Shown here: in pieces, positions 6,530 to 14,144 of the stretch
How the letters are laid out: every line of letters begins with the position of its first letter
Position numbering within the stretch: the stretch's first letter is position 1
Origin: CAYREV01 sp964423345
GTDB lineage: Bacteria > Bacteroidota > Rhodothermia > Balneolales > Balneolaceae
DNA: 64,000 nt
Assembly (NCBI GenBank): GCA_964423345.1
Contig: CAYREV010000003.1
Location: 1-64,000, forward strand
Reading direction: 5' to 3'
Notes under the pieces: model-generated
What the model was told of the DNA's origin: nothing
Databases searched by the model: none
The model's input: only the letters and a program-made list of their open reading frames with translations
Translations under genes and position numbers: made by a program

Positions 6530-7198
6530 ATGAGCTATACTGTTGAGATCAAGGATGTTCAACCGGTAACCCATGACGTAAGGCAGTTTACGGTGGAAAA
6601 ACCGGAGGGCTTTGATTTTGAACCGGGACAGGCCACCGAGGTTGCCATCGACAGGGAGGGCTGGCGCGACGAAAAGCGCCCCTTTACCTTTACGTCGCTG
6701 CCCGGCGACCCCGACCTGCAGTTCGTGATCAAGATCTACCCCGATCACGACGGGGTCACCGAACAGATCGGCAAGCTTGAGGCGGGCGACTCTTTTATTA
6801 TAGGCGATGCCTGGGGCACTATCCAATACAAGGGCCCGGGCGTATTCCTTGCCGGTGGCGCGGGCGTGACGCCTTTCATCGCCATCCTGCGCGACCTGCA
6901 CAGGATGGGAGAGGTGGATGGCAACCGGCTGATCTTCTCCAACAAGACCGAAGAGGATATCATCCTGGAAGAGGAGTTCCGGGAGATACTCGGCGACCAT
7001 TTTTTGAATACGCTCACCGAGGTGAATGATTCTGAGAAGTATCTGACCAAATTCATAGACCGGGAGTTCATAGAAAATCATATTGATAACTTTGACCAGA
7101 ACTTCTACGTGTGCGGCCCCCCGCAATTTGTAAGCGATATTGGTACCTATCTACAGGAGATGGGGGCCGACAGCGATGGGATCGTTTTTGAGGAGTAA
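6530..7198 (+). CDS. FAD-binding ferredoxin/flavodoxin reductase-like protein
   Basis: A 222-residue two-domain flavoprotein of the ferredoxin-NADP reductase superfamily. The N-terminal barrel carries RPFTFTSLP (the RxYS/T flavin site) and the C-terminal Rossmann domain has GGAGVTPFIAILRDL for nucleotide binding and YVCGPPQFV near the end. There is no 2Fe-2S domain, so electrons must pass to a separate partner. The ATG at 6530 is the natural start for the family; it follows the dienelactone hydrolase stop by 60 bases and the two may be co-transcribed. Exact electron acceptor is unknown. Confidence 0.85.
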   Translation: MSYTVEIKDVQPVTHDVRQFTVEKPEGFDFEPGQATEVAIDREGWRDEKRPFTFTSLPGDPDLQFVIKIYPDHDGVTEQIGKLEAGDSFIIGDAWGTIQYKGPGVFLAGGAGVTPFIAILRDLHRMGEVDGNRLIFSNKTEEDIILEEEFREILGDHFLNTLTEVNDSEKYLTKFIDREFIENHIDNFDQNFYVCGPPQFVSDIGTYLQEMGADSDGIVFEE

Positions 7199-7287
7199 AT
7201 CCTCGTTCTGCCTTTGCTGTTAAGTTTTTTACCTTTAGCCCCCGCCTCGGTCAGGCAAACGATCTCGAGTCGAGGCCTGTTTTAACA

Positions 7288-7713
7288 ATGAATATAAACC
7301 TTCAAAGAAAGTATAGCTCAATGAAACTAGTTGATCCGTCAGGTGACGAAATCACCAGTAAGGAAAATAAAGATGCCAAAGAGCTGGAAAAGCAGCTGTC
7401 AGGTAAGATCGAGGAATTGCTGGAACCGGTGATGAATAAGATTAAGCTCTCCGGTGCGCAGGTACCCCAGCAACAGCTCATGCAGATAAGTTCTGCAGCG
7501 CACCAGATGCTGTTCAACCGGATGATCTACAACCTGCTGGTCAAGGCCGGTATAGAGGATATCAGCGAGGTCCTTTCCGAAGACGATATCGAGGAGCTAT
7601 CCACCTCCCTCAAGAACCAGATCAAGATTGCCGATTCGGATGAGGCCAAGCAGAATATCGCCGATATGCAGAAGATGATGAACCAGCAGCAGGACGACAG
7701 CTCGGATTCATAG
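7288..7713 (+). CDS. Hypothetical acidic helical protein
   Basis: A 141-residue protein that I do not recognise. It is predicted to be mostly helical, acidic and Gln-rich, with no signal peptide or membrane segment. A Met at residue 12 (7321, MKLVDPSGDEI) is an alternative start. The C terminus is a low-complexity QQQDDSSDS tail. It converges with queA, which ends 17 bases away. No functional assignment is justified. Confidence 0.6.
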   Translation: MNINLQRKYSSMKLVDPSGDEITSKENKDAKELEKQLSGKIEELLEPVMNKIKLSGAQVPQQQLMQISSAAHQMLFNRMIYNLLVKAGIEDISEVLSEDDIEELSTSLKNQIKIADSDEAKQNIADMQKMMNQQQDDSSDS

Positions 7714-7730
7714 GCAGATTACCCCGGCTT

Positions 7731-8741
7731 TTATAGGATAAGCATGGCATCGCCGAAAGAATAGAACCGGTATTGCCGGTCGATGGCGTGCCGGTATATT
7801 TTTTTCATCTCATCGTAGCCGGTAAAGGCGGCCACCAGCATCAGCAGCGTACTTTTGGGCAGGTGAAAGTTGGTGATCAGCGCATCGGTGGACCTGAACC
7901 GGTATCCCGGCCGTATAAAGATGTCCGTTTCGCCGGCGGTAGCCCTGAATGCACCGAACTGTTGCATGACCGACTCAAGCACCCGTACGCTGGTGGTGCC
8001 CACTGCGGTGATGTGTTCGGCGCCTTTGAGCTGTTGCACCGTCTTTTCCTCCAGTTCGTACCACTCGGTGTGCATGGTATGCTCGTCGATATCCTCCTCC
8101 TTGACCGGGGCGAAGGTGCCCAATCCCACATGCAGCGTCACTTCGGCCCAGTGAACCCCGGAAGATTTCAACTTCCCTATCAGCTCGTCGGTAAAATGCA
8201 GTCCGGCTGTAGGTGCCGCCTTGCTGCCCAAATCGTCTGCGTAGACCGTCTGGTACTCCTCCGAAAGAGATTCGTCCTGGTCGATATAGGGCGGGAAGGG
8301 CGTGTGCTGGTAGATGCCGTAGGCGGGGTCGTCAAGCTCGGGCGACATCCGGAGAGTGCGTATACCCTCCTCGTCGACATGTTCGACCGTGGCCGAGATC
8401 TCTTCCGAGAGCTGTACGGTCTTGCCCTCTTTGAACTTCTTGCCGGGGCGGACCAGCGCCCGTACCCTATGCCGGCCGGTCGACTCCAGGATAAACACTT
8501 CTTTCCTACCCTCGTCAAACAGCAGTCGGCATTTTTCCACCTTACTGTTGTTGACGACCAGGGTGGTATGGCCGGGCAGGTAGTCGCGAAGATTATAGAA
8601 ACGGTCGTCGGTTATTTCGCCGGTCGACCGGTCGAAGACCAGCAGGCGGGCATGATCCCGCGGCTGGGCCGGCTGCTGGGCGATATAGTGGTCGGGAAGG
8701 TCGTAATCAAAGTCGGAAAGGGTAAAATTTTTTGAGGCCAC
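7731..8741 (-). CDS. queA: S-adenosylmethionine:tRNA ribosyltransferase-isomerase
   Basis: A 336-residue QueA, which transfers and isomerises the ribosyl part of AdoMet onto 7-aminomethyl-7-deazaguanine at tRNA position 34, making epoxyqueuosine. Signatures are LSDFDYDLP near the start, RDHARLLVFDR, TAGLHFT and LHVGLGTF, with TNFHLPKSTLLMLV near the C terminus. The start is GTG at 8741, with an in-frame stop two codons further upstream, so no longer version exists. Length matches the family (about 340). dinB lies upstream in the same direction, 116 bases away. Confidence 0.95.
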   Translation of the reverse strand: MASKNFTLSDFDYDLPDHYIAQQPAQPRDHARLLVFDRSTGEITDDRFYNLRDYLPGHTTLVVNNSKVEKCRLLFDEGRKEVFILESTGRHRVRALVRPGKKFKEGKTVQLSEEISATVEHVDEEGIRTLRMSPELDDPAYGIYQHTPFPPYIDQDESLSEEYQTVYADDLGSKAAPTAGLHFTDELIGKLKSSGVHWAEVTLHVGLGTFAPVKEEDIDEHTMHTEWYELEEKTVQQLKGAEHITAVGTTSVRVLESVMQQFGAFRATAGETDIFIRPGYRFRSTDALITNFHLPKSTLLMLVAAFTGYDEMKKIYRHAIDRQYRFYSFGDAMLIL

Positions 8742-8850
8742 AGATGTTCACAGATTGATGCTCATTAAAAGCATAAAAGATAATGGAGAAACTATTAATT
8801 ATGTAATTAATCCGTATAAATAATTGCCTCCATCCCTGTTTATCTGTGGC
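8737..8850. repeat. Intergenic inverted repeat GCCACAGAT / ATCTGTGGC
   Basis: GCCACAGAT (8737-8745) and ATCTGTGGC (8842-8850) are perfect 9-base inverted repeats flanking the whole queA-dinB spacer; ACAGAT also repeats at 8749-8754. The A/T-rich DNA between has no gene. It may be a small dispersed intergenic repeat; other copies would have to be sought elsewhere in the genome. Confidence 0.35.
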
Positions 8851-8857
8851 TAATATT

Positions 8858-9940
8858 CTAATCGAATGGAATGTCCAGCTGTTCAAAGCGCCCGGCTTCG
8901 CTGAGGTTCAGCTTGGAAATCGTGATCCCCAGCAGCCGCACCTTGCGTTTTCCCACCTCGGTCTGCTCCAGCAGCAACTTGGTCGTCTCTGCAATATCTT
9001 CGGCCTGGTCGATGTAATGGCTGAAGGAGGTGCTCCGGGTGAGGGTTTCAAAATCGTCATACCGCACCTTCAGGGTGACGGTCTTGCCCGCCGCCTCCTT
9101 TTTCTTCAGGCTTTCGGCCACCTTCTTGCTCAGCTCATCCAGAAAGTCGTATATCCACTCCAGGTCGTCTCTGTCTTTCTTAAAAGTACGCTCCTTGCCG
9201 ATCGACTTGCGGATACGGTGCGGCTTTACCTCGCGGTTGTCCAGTCCGCGGACGATGCGGTAGTAATGGCGGCCGGTCTTGCCGAATTTTTCCACCAGGT
9301 CGATCTTGCTCCACTCCTTGAGGTCCCTGCCGGTGTAGATGCCCAGCGACTTCATCTTCTGTTCGGTGGCCGAACCGATACCGTGGAAGGCGCCTATCTC
9401 AAGCTCTTCGAGAAAGGCGTCTGCCTCTTCGGGGGTGATGACCGACAGTCCGTCGGGCTTGTCGAGGTCGGAGGCTACCTTGGCCAGAAACTTGTTGAAT
9501 GAGACGCCGGCCGAAGCGGTAAGACGGGTCTTCTCTTTGATGGCCTTTCTGATTTTTTGGGCGATGAGGGTGCCCGAAGGCAGATTAAGGTGGTTCTCCG
9601 TGACGTCGAGGTAGGCCTCATCGAGCGATAACGGTTCCACGAGGTCGGTAACACTGAAGAATATATCGCGAATCTGTGCGGATACCTCTCGATATACCTC
9701 GAAACGGGGTTTCACGAAGATGGCCTGGGGACAGAGCCGTATGGCTTTGGCGGCCGGCATGGCCGAATGGACCCCAAACTTGCGTACTTCATAACTGGCG
9801 GCGGCAACGACACCCCTACCCTCGGGGGATCCCCCCACAATAAGGGGTTTGCCGCGGTACTCGGGGAAGTCGCGCTGCTCGACCGACGCATAGAAAGCGT
9901 CCATGTCGATATGGATGATTTTTCGTGCCGGTGAATCCAT
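8858..9940 (-). CDS. dinB: DNA polymerase IV (Y-family, translesion)
   Basis: A 360-residue Y-family polymerase. Catalytic carboxylates are Asp12 and Asp14 in HIDMDAFYASVE and Asp107/Glu108 in SLDEAYLDV. The helix-hairpin-helix thumb follows (GIGSATEQKMKSLGIYTGRDL), then the little-finger domain. DinB extends primers past damaged bases without proofreading. There is no recognisable C-terminal clamp-binding extension beyond the little finger; the last residues are RFEQLDIPFD, where QLDIPF is a plausible beta-clamp motif. No SOS operator is evident upstream. Confidence 0.96.
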   Translation of the reverse strand: MDSPARKIIHIDMDAFYASVEQRDFPEYRGKPLIVGGSPEGRGVVAAASYEVRKFGVHSAMPAAKAIRLCPQAIFVKPRFEVYREVSAQIRDIFFSVTDLVEPLSLDEAYLDVTENHLNLPSGTLIAQKIRKAIKEKTRLTASAGVSFNKFLAKVASDLDKPDGLSVITPEEADAFLEELEIGAFHGIGSATEQKMKSLGIYTGRDLKEWSKIDLVEKFGKTGRHYYRIVRGLDNREVKPHRIRKSIGKERTFKKDRDDLEWIYDFLDELSKKVAESLKKKEAAGKTVTLKVRYDDFETLTRSTSFSHYIDQAEDIAETTKLLLEQTEVGKRKVRLLGITISKLNLSEAGRFEQLDIPFD

Positions 9941-10054
9941 GGTATTTCAAAGGTAGAAAATTATACCCTTGCAGATAAAATAGATCATTCCAAAATTGCC
10001 ACATTCTAATTATTTTATGCCCGAATAAACAGGGAATAACAAAGAACAGGGAAT

Positions 10055-10327
10055 ATGGAAAACCTCGACGGAGCAACAATTTTTTGGCTGGTAACACTTG
10101 GATTGATCCTGGGGGCCGCCGCAAAAGTGGTTCTGGGCAGCAAGGGATTACAGATAGGAACAAATTTGGCGGCGGGAGTCATAGGGACGGTCTCTATTGG
10201 CGCCTTTGGCATCATACTGCAGATTCCGGGCAGCCTGTTGCTCAGTGTGTTGGGCGGGATTTCCATATTATTCCTGGCCAATGTCTTTTTCCTGCAGGAA
10301 GATCACGGGGAATCGGACGAATCCTGA
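10055..10327 (+). CDS. Small membrane protein, GlsB/YeaQ-like
   Basis: A 90-residue protein with three hydrophobic segments (about residues 9-25, 38-55 and 60-80) rich in Gly and Ala, and an acidic tail (EDHGESDES). Composition and layout resemble the GlsB/YeaQ/YmgE 'transglycosylase-associated' stress proteins, but the match is only general. It probably lies in the inner membrane. A strong terminator follows at 10393-10429. Confidence 0.55.
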   Translation: MENLDGATIFWLVTLGLILGAAAKVVLGSKGLQIGTNLAAGVIGTVSIGAFGIILQIPGSLLLSVLGGISILFLANVFFLQEDHGESDES

Positions 10328-10392
10328 TCGAAGACTGGCAAGTTTGATATATTTTTATAACTTAGGGCAGGGATAGTGATGAGATATATGCG

Positions 10393-10429
10393 GAGGCTCT
10401 TCCGATTGTCGGGAGAGCTTCTTTTTTTT
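10393..10429 (+). terminator. Intrinsic terminator
   Basis: GCTCTTCCG (10396-10404) pairs with CGGGAGAGC (10410-10418), extendable by GAG/TTC, and is followed by TTCTTTTTTTT. It closes the transcript of the small membrane protein ending at 10327. The stem with a long T run is a textbook intrinsic terminator. Confidence 0.88.
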
Positions 10430-10524
10430 GCCCTTCCTAAATTCTTTGAATCAAAATTTCATTTCCACAGTTAGAATCCTATCCGGAAGTTCCTAACTCC
10501 CAACAACAAAACGGTATAGGCAAG

Positions 10525-10923
10525 ATGAAGAAGAAAGACAGGCGGATAATGTTTTTTCTGAAACTATTCTTTTTGCTGGCCGGAGTCTACCTCCTCGGTT
10601 TCAAGAGCTGGAACTTATATACCGGCGAGGTACTCTCCAGCCTGTTTGAACTACAGAATGAGACCGTTCCGGTATTTGACCTGCTGCCCCGGTTTTTTGC
10701 CGGCATTGCCGCCCTGGTTTCTTCATGGGCTCTCTGGGCACGGGTGTCCTGGGGTCCCGGATGGGCCATGTTTACCCTGGGACTGCTGCTCTATGGTAAT
10801 ATCATCTCTCTGGGCCCGGCTATTTACCAGCACCCGGCCCGTGCCATACCGATGATCGTTATCGTGCTGGTCGTGTTGCAAAGTTTCCCATTTCTCATAC
10901 GGAGGACGCACCGCTTCCCCTGA
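10525..10923 (+). CDS. Hypothetical four-helix membrane protein
   Basis: A 132-residue protein with about four transmembrane helices (residues 9-24, 54-72, 76-96 and 108-124), basic N terminus (MKKKDRR) and basic C terminus (RRTHRFP). I do not recognise the family. It is followed after 65 bases by the membrane-anchored M15-like gene in the same direction, so the two may form one transcript. Confidence 0.6.
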   Translation: MKKKDRRIMFFLKLFFLLAGVYLLGFKSWNLYTGEVLSSLFELQNETVPVFDLLPRFFAGIAALVSSWALWARVSWGPGWAMFTLGLLLYGNIISLGPAIYQHPARAIPMIVIVLVVLQSFPFLIRRTHRFP

Positions 10924-10988
10924 ACCGTTGCAACCTCGATGTCGCCTTGCCGTATAAAAACAAGGCAACCACGAACAGGAAGATATCA

Positions 10989-11738
10989 ATGTATACTGCG
11001 GCCGACAGGGAACAGGAAATTCAATCGTCGTTTGATAAGCTGAAAGAGCTGGATGCCCGGCTGGACCGTCAGCTGCAGGGAATGGAGGGCCGGAGTGCCG
11101 ACAAAAGGCTTTCCCTGAAACGTATAGCCGCCTGTCTCTTTGTCCTGCTGCTCTTGCTCATCCTTCCCTTCTTTATCCTTGTTCGAACCTCGGTATTCCT
11201 GTTTGCCCATTATGCCCTCAACGGGTGGATCTCCCTGGGGGCCGGAGCCGGAGCGACGGTTTTGCTGCTTACAACCTACGCCGCCGCCATTAACTACCTG
11301 GTCCGTGACTCCATGTCGGTGCATCGGTATATCCGGCGGGGGATTGGGGTTCTCGTCCTCGTGTTCTGCACCTACGGGCTTGTTTATCTTTCAGGGCTGA
11401 ATGCCAAAAGCCCGGAGGTGGCCTCCTACTACCGGAGCCTTCATCCCATTATACGGGTGGCCACAAGCACTACCATTCTTTTCAGCAGCGACCTGGTTAT
11501 CACCGATATGCAGAGGGTGCCGGACGACTACCGGCTGATGGGTTTGCCGGGGCGCCAGCGCTCTTACCACTATCTTCAGGAGACGGGATATGTGCATGCC
11601 CTGGACCTTCGGACCAAAGGACGGGCCGAATGGAAAAATGTGCTGGTGGAGGCATTATTCAAGGCAATGGGGATGACCACGCTCAGGCATACCGGCACAG
11701 CCGACCACCTGCATGTTGCGCTCCCTTTGCCGGGTTAA
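10989..11738 (+). CDS. Membrane-anchored protein with M15 peptidase-like C-terminal domain
   Basis: A 249-residue protein from the ATG at 10989. The N terminus is a charged coiled-coil-like segment (residues 1-45), then three hydrophobic helices (about 52-72, 78-102 and 118-136). The C-terminal 100 residues resemble the zinc DD-peptidase (M15/MepA) fold: VITDMQRVPDDY corresponds to 'ITSGYR', SYHYLQETGYVHALD to the S-x-H...G-x-A-x-D zinc-ligand block, and DHLHVAL to the final H-x-H. If active it would trim peptidoglycan from a membrane anchor. The insertion between His and Asp is unusual, so activity is uncertain. Confidence 0.55.
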   Translation: MYTAADREQEIQSSFDKLKELDARLDRQLQGMEGRSADKRLSLKRIAACLFVLLLLLILPFFILVRTSVFLFAHYALNGWISLGAGAGATVLLLTTYAAAINYLVRDSMSVHRYIRRGIGVLVLVFCTYGLVYLSGLNAKSPEVASYYRSLHPIIRVATSTTILFSSDLVITDMQRVPDDYRLMGLPGRQRSYHYLQETGYVHALDLRTKGRAEWKNVLVEALFKAMGMTTLRHTGTADHLHVALPLPG

Positions 11739-11863
11739 CCCTTGAAGGCACCGCCGGTGAACTCGGAGGGGGGATACACTGTTATTTAATATTCAAAACA
11801 GAGGTGATCGTCCCCGCGGCGGGGTGCGAAGCGGCTCATATCGAACGTTAAAGAACGAAGTAT

Positions 11864-12385
11864 ATGGATTCGGATACCCACTCATTATGGTTGATGCCGT
11901 ATGGAGATATAGCATTCAAGCTTCAGCAACGAATCAACGAACTTAGCAAGAAGTATGATACGCCTTCCTTTGAACCGCACCTTACCCTTCTGGGGAGTAT
12001 GAACCATGGGGTGACGGAACTGATACAGCTTACGAACACCCTGGCGGGGGTGTTGGACCCTTTTGAAATACTTCTTACCAGGCTGGGATACCGCGACACT
12101 TTCTACCAGTCGTTTTTCATCCATGCCAAAAAAAGCGAGGAGCTTATGAAAGCGCGAAATACGGCCGAACGGCTCTTTGATATAAGCCCCGAGCAGGATT
12201 ATATGCCCCATATCAGCCTGATGTATGGAGATTTTAAAAGTGAGGAGAAGGAGCGTATCATCAGCAGGATGAGCCGGGAAGTCTATATCAGTTTCCGGGT
12301 CAATAGCCTGATGCTGGTTAATACGAAGGGCAAGCCTAAAGAGTGGAAAAAGGTTCATTCGGCCGAATTCAGGCACCATTCATAG
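11864..12385 (+). CDS. 2H phosphoesterase (cyclic phosphodiesterase/2'-5' RNA ligase-like)
   Basis: A 173-residue protein with both catalytic signatures of the 2H superfamily: HLTLLGS (about residues 43-49) and HISLMYGD (about residues 116-123), about 70 residues apart as expected. Relatives open cyclic phosphates on nucleotides or RNA ends. This length and the SLMYG second motif are closest to the cyclic phosphodiesterase (CPDase) branch. It follows the M15-like gene after 125 bases. Physiological substrate unknown. Confidence 0.82.
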   Translation: MDSDTHSLWLMPYGDIAFKLQQRINELSKKYDTPSFEPHLTLLGSMNHGVTELIQLTNTLAGVLDPFEILLTRLGYRDTFYQSFFIHAKKSEELMKARNTAERLFDISPEQDYMPHISLMYGDFKSEEKERIISRMSREVYISFRVNSLMLVNTKGKPKEWKKVHSAEFRHHS

Positions 12386-12507
12386 GCCTCCCGGGACCCT
12401 GTCACGGGTTGATTCTCTTAAATAATATTCCGATAGTTTCACCATTGACAATCTAACACTCCGAGCGGGCCTCCAAGGGTTAACCCGCCAAACAAACCGT
12501 ACCTTCC

Positions 12508-13911
12508 ATGTCCAACTATAAGTTTTTTGACCAGGTCAACAAGGCGTTTGATAAGGCTGCTCAATTTTCGCGTTTCGATGAAGGCCTGTTAGGCCAAATT
12601 AAAATGTGTAACAGCATTTACCATTTTACCTTTCCCTTGAAGCGCGAAGACGGGTCGATAGAAGTTTTAAACGGCTGGAGGGTGGAACACAGCCACCACA
12701 AGCTGCCCACCAAGGGAGGTATACGGTACAGCATGACGGTAAATGAGGATGAGACGATGGCCCTGGCTGCGCTGATGACCTACAAATGTGCGGTCGTAGA
12801 CGTACCCTTCGGGGGGGCCAAAGGGGGCATACAGATTGATAAGAGCAAGTATTCGGAATCGGAGCTGGAGCGGATAACACGCCGCTATACGTTCGAGCTG
12901 ATCAAAAAAGGCTTTATCGGCCCGGGATCGGATGTGCCGGCACCCGACTACGGTACCGGAGCCCGTGAAATGGGATGGATACTGGATACCTATCGCCAAC
13001 TGGTCACCGACATCAACAGTGAAGGATGCGTTACCGGAAAACCCATACCCCAGGGCGGCATCCGGGGGCGGACGGAAGCAACCGGACGCGGGGTCTATTT
13101 CGGGGTCAGGGAAGCCTGCAGCCATAAAGAGGATATGGATGAGCTGGGCCTGGATACCGGGCTGGAGGGGAAGTCATTTGTCGTGCAGGGACTGGGTAAC
13201 GTGGGTTATCATACGGCCAAATACCTGAGCGAGGCCGGTGCGAAGATGGTGGGAGTGGCAGAAATGGAAGGATCCATCTACGACAAGGAGGGGCTCGACC
13301 TGGAGAGTCTTATGGAATACCGCAAGGATACCGGATCAATCATGGGTTTTGGCAATGCCAAAGCCCTCGAAAGTAACAAGGCGGTGCTCGAGGCCGAATG
13401 CGATATCCTGGTGCCGGCGGCCCTGGAAAACCAGATCAACGAGAATAACATGGAGAATATTCAGGCCAAGATACTCGCGGAGGCCGCCAACGGGCCTACC
13501 ACTACCAGGGCACACAATCACCTGAAGGAGAAGGGATGCCTGATCATCCCCGATACCTATCTCAACGCGGGGGGTGTTACGGTTTCCTATTTCGAATGGC
13601 TGAAAAACCTTTCGCATGTTCGTTTCGGCCGCATGGAAAAAAGAGCCGAAGAGAACAGCTACCGCAAGATTCTGGGGGTTATCGAAAGTGTGTCCGACCG
13701 GACCTTCTCGGAAGAGGAGATGAAAACGCTGGCCAGCGGGTCGGGCGAATACGAGCTGGTTGACTCGGGGCTGGAAGAGACCATGGTGGTAGCCTACCAA
13801 CAGATTAACGAACTGCGGAAAAAACACGATACAGACCTGAGAACGGCTGCATTCCTGAATGCCATTGATAAAGTGGGTGTCATTTACGAGCAGATGGGCA
13901 TCTTTCCATAA
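12508..13911 (+). CDS. gdhA: Glutamate dehydrogenase (Glu/Leu/Phe/Val dehydrogenase family)
   Basis: A 467-residue enzyme interconverting glutamate and 2-oxoglutarate plus ammonium. The substrate domain has KGGIRYS, the catalytic-lysine region PFGGAKGGI and PAPDYGTG; the Rossmann domain has VQGLGNVGYHTAKYL with Glu in VAEMEGS, hinting at NAD preference. An extended C terminus (ETMVVAYQQINELRKKH) matches the longer Bacteroidota-type GDHs. It stands alone, with a hairpin just after the stop at 13917-13938. Confidence 0.93.
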   Translation: MSNYKFFDQVNKAFDKAAQFSRFDEGLLGQIKMCNSIYHFTFPLKREDGSIEVLNGWRVEHSHHKLPTKGGIRYSMTVNEDETMALAALMTYKCAVVDVPFGGAKGGIQIDKSKYSESELERITRRYTFELIKKGFIGPGSDVPAPDYGTGAREMGWILDTYRQLVTDINSEGCVTGKPIPQGGIRGRTEATGRGVYFGVREACSHKEDMDELGLDTGLEGKSFVVQGLGNVGYHTAKYLSEAGAKMVGVAEMEGSIYDKEGLDLESLMEYRKDTGSIMGFGNAKALESNKAVLEAECDILVPAALENQINENNMENIQAKILAEAANGPTTTRAHNHLKEKGCLIIPDTYLNAGGVTVSYFEWLKNLSHVRFGRMEKRAEENSYRKILGVIESVSDRTFSEEEMKTLASGSGEYELVDSGLEETMVVAYQQINELRKKHDTDLRTAAFLNAIDKVGVIYEQMGIFP

Positions 13912-13916
13912 ACCAA

Positions 13917-13938
13917 AGGCCCCGCGGATATGGGGCCT
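13917..13938 (+). terminator. Hairpin after gdhA
   Basis: AGGCCCC and GGGGCCT pair perfectly across an 8-base loop, 5 bases after the gdhA stop. There is no T run, so it may need Rho or act mainly in RNA stability. Confidence 0.5.
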
Positions 13939-14045
13939 CGAGGTTATCCACTCTTTCCTGTGGAGCAAGATGTATGGGTTTCTTTGTAAGCCCTGCATCC
14001 ATCTTTGGCTGTATATTTTAAACAAAAAAAAGCGACCATTGCTTC

Positions 14046-14144
14046 ATGATATCTTTCTACCTGATGATGTTTGGCGTTCCCCTGGCCATCATCCTTTTGA
14101 GCATGATACTGGCCTCCAATCTAAACCTTAAGGATCGTGGATGA
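14046..14144 (+). CDS. Tiny one-helix membrane protein overlapping the symporter start
   Basis: A 32-codon frame from ATG 14046 to TGA 14144, reading MISFYLMMFGVPLAII then LLSMILASNLNLKDRG. It is one transmembrane helix with a short charged tail. The last 8 bases overlap the GTG start of the sodium:solute symporter in another frame, an arrangement suggesting translational coupling. Small membrane proteins immediately upstream of sodium:solute symporters are known in other bacteria as accessory subunits, so this is a credible gene despite its length. No experimental support is available here. Confidence 0.6.
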   Translation: MISFYLMMFGVPLAIILLSMILASNLNLKDRG

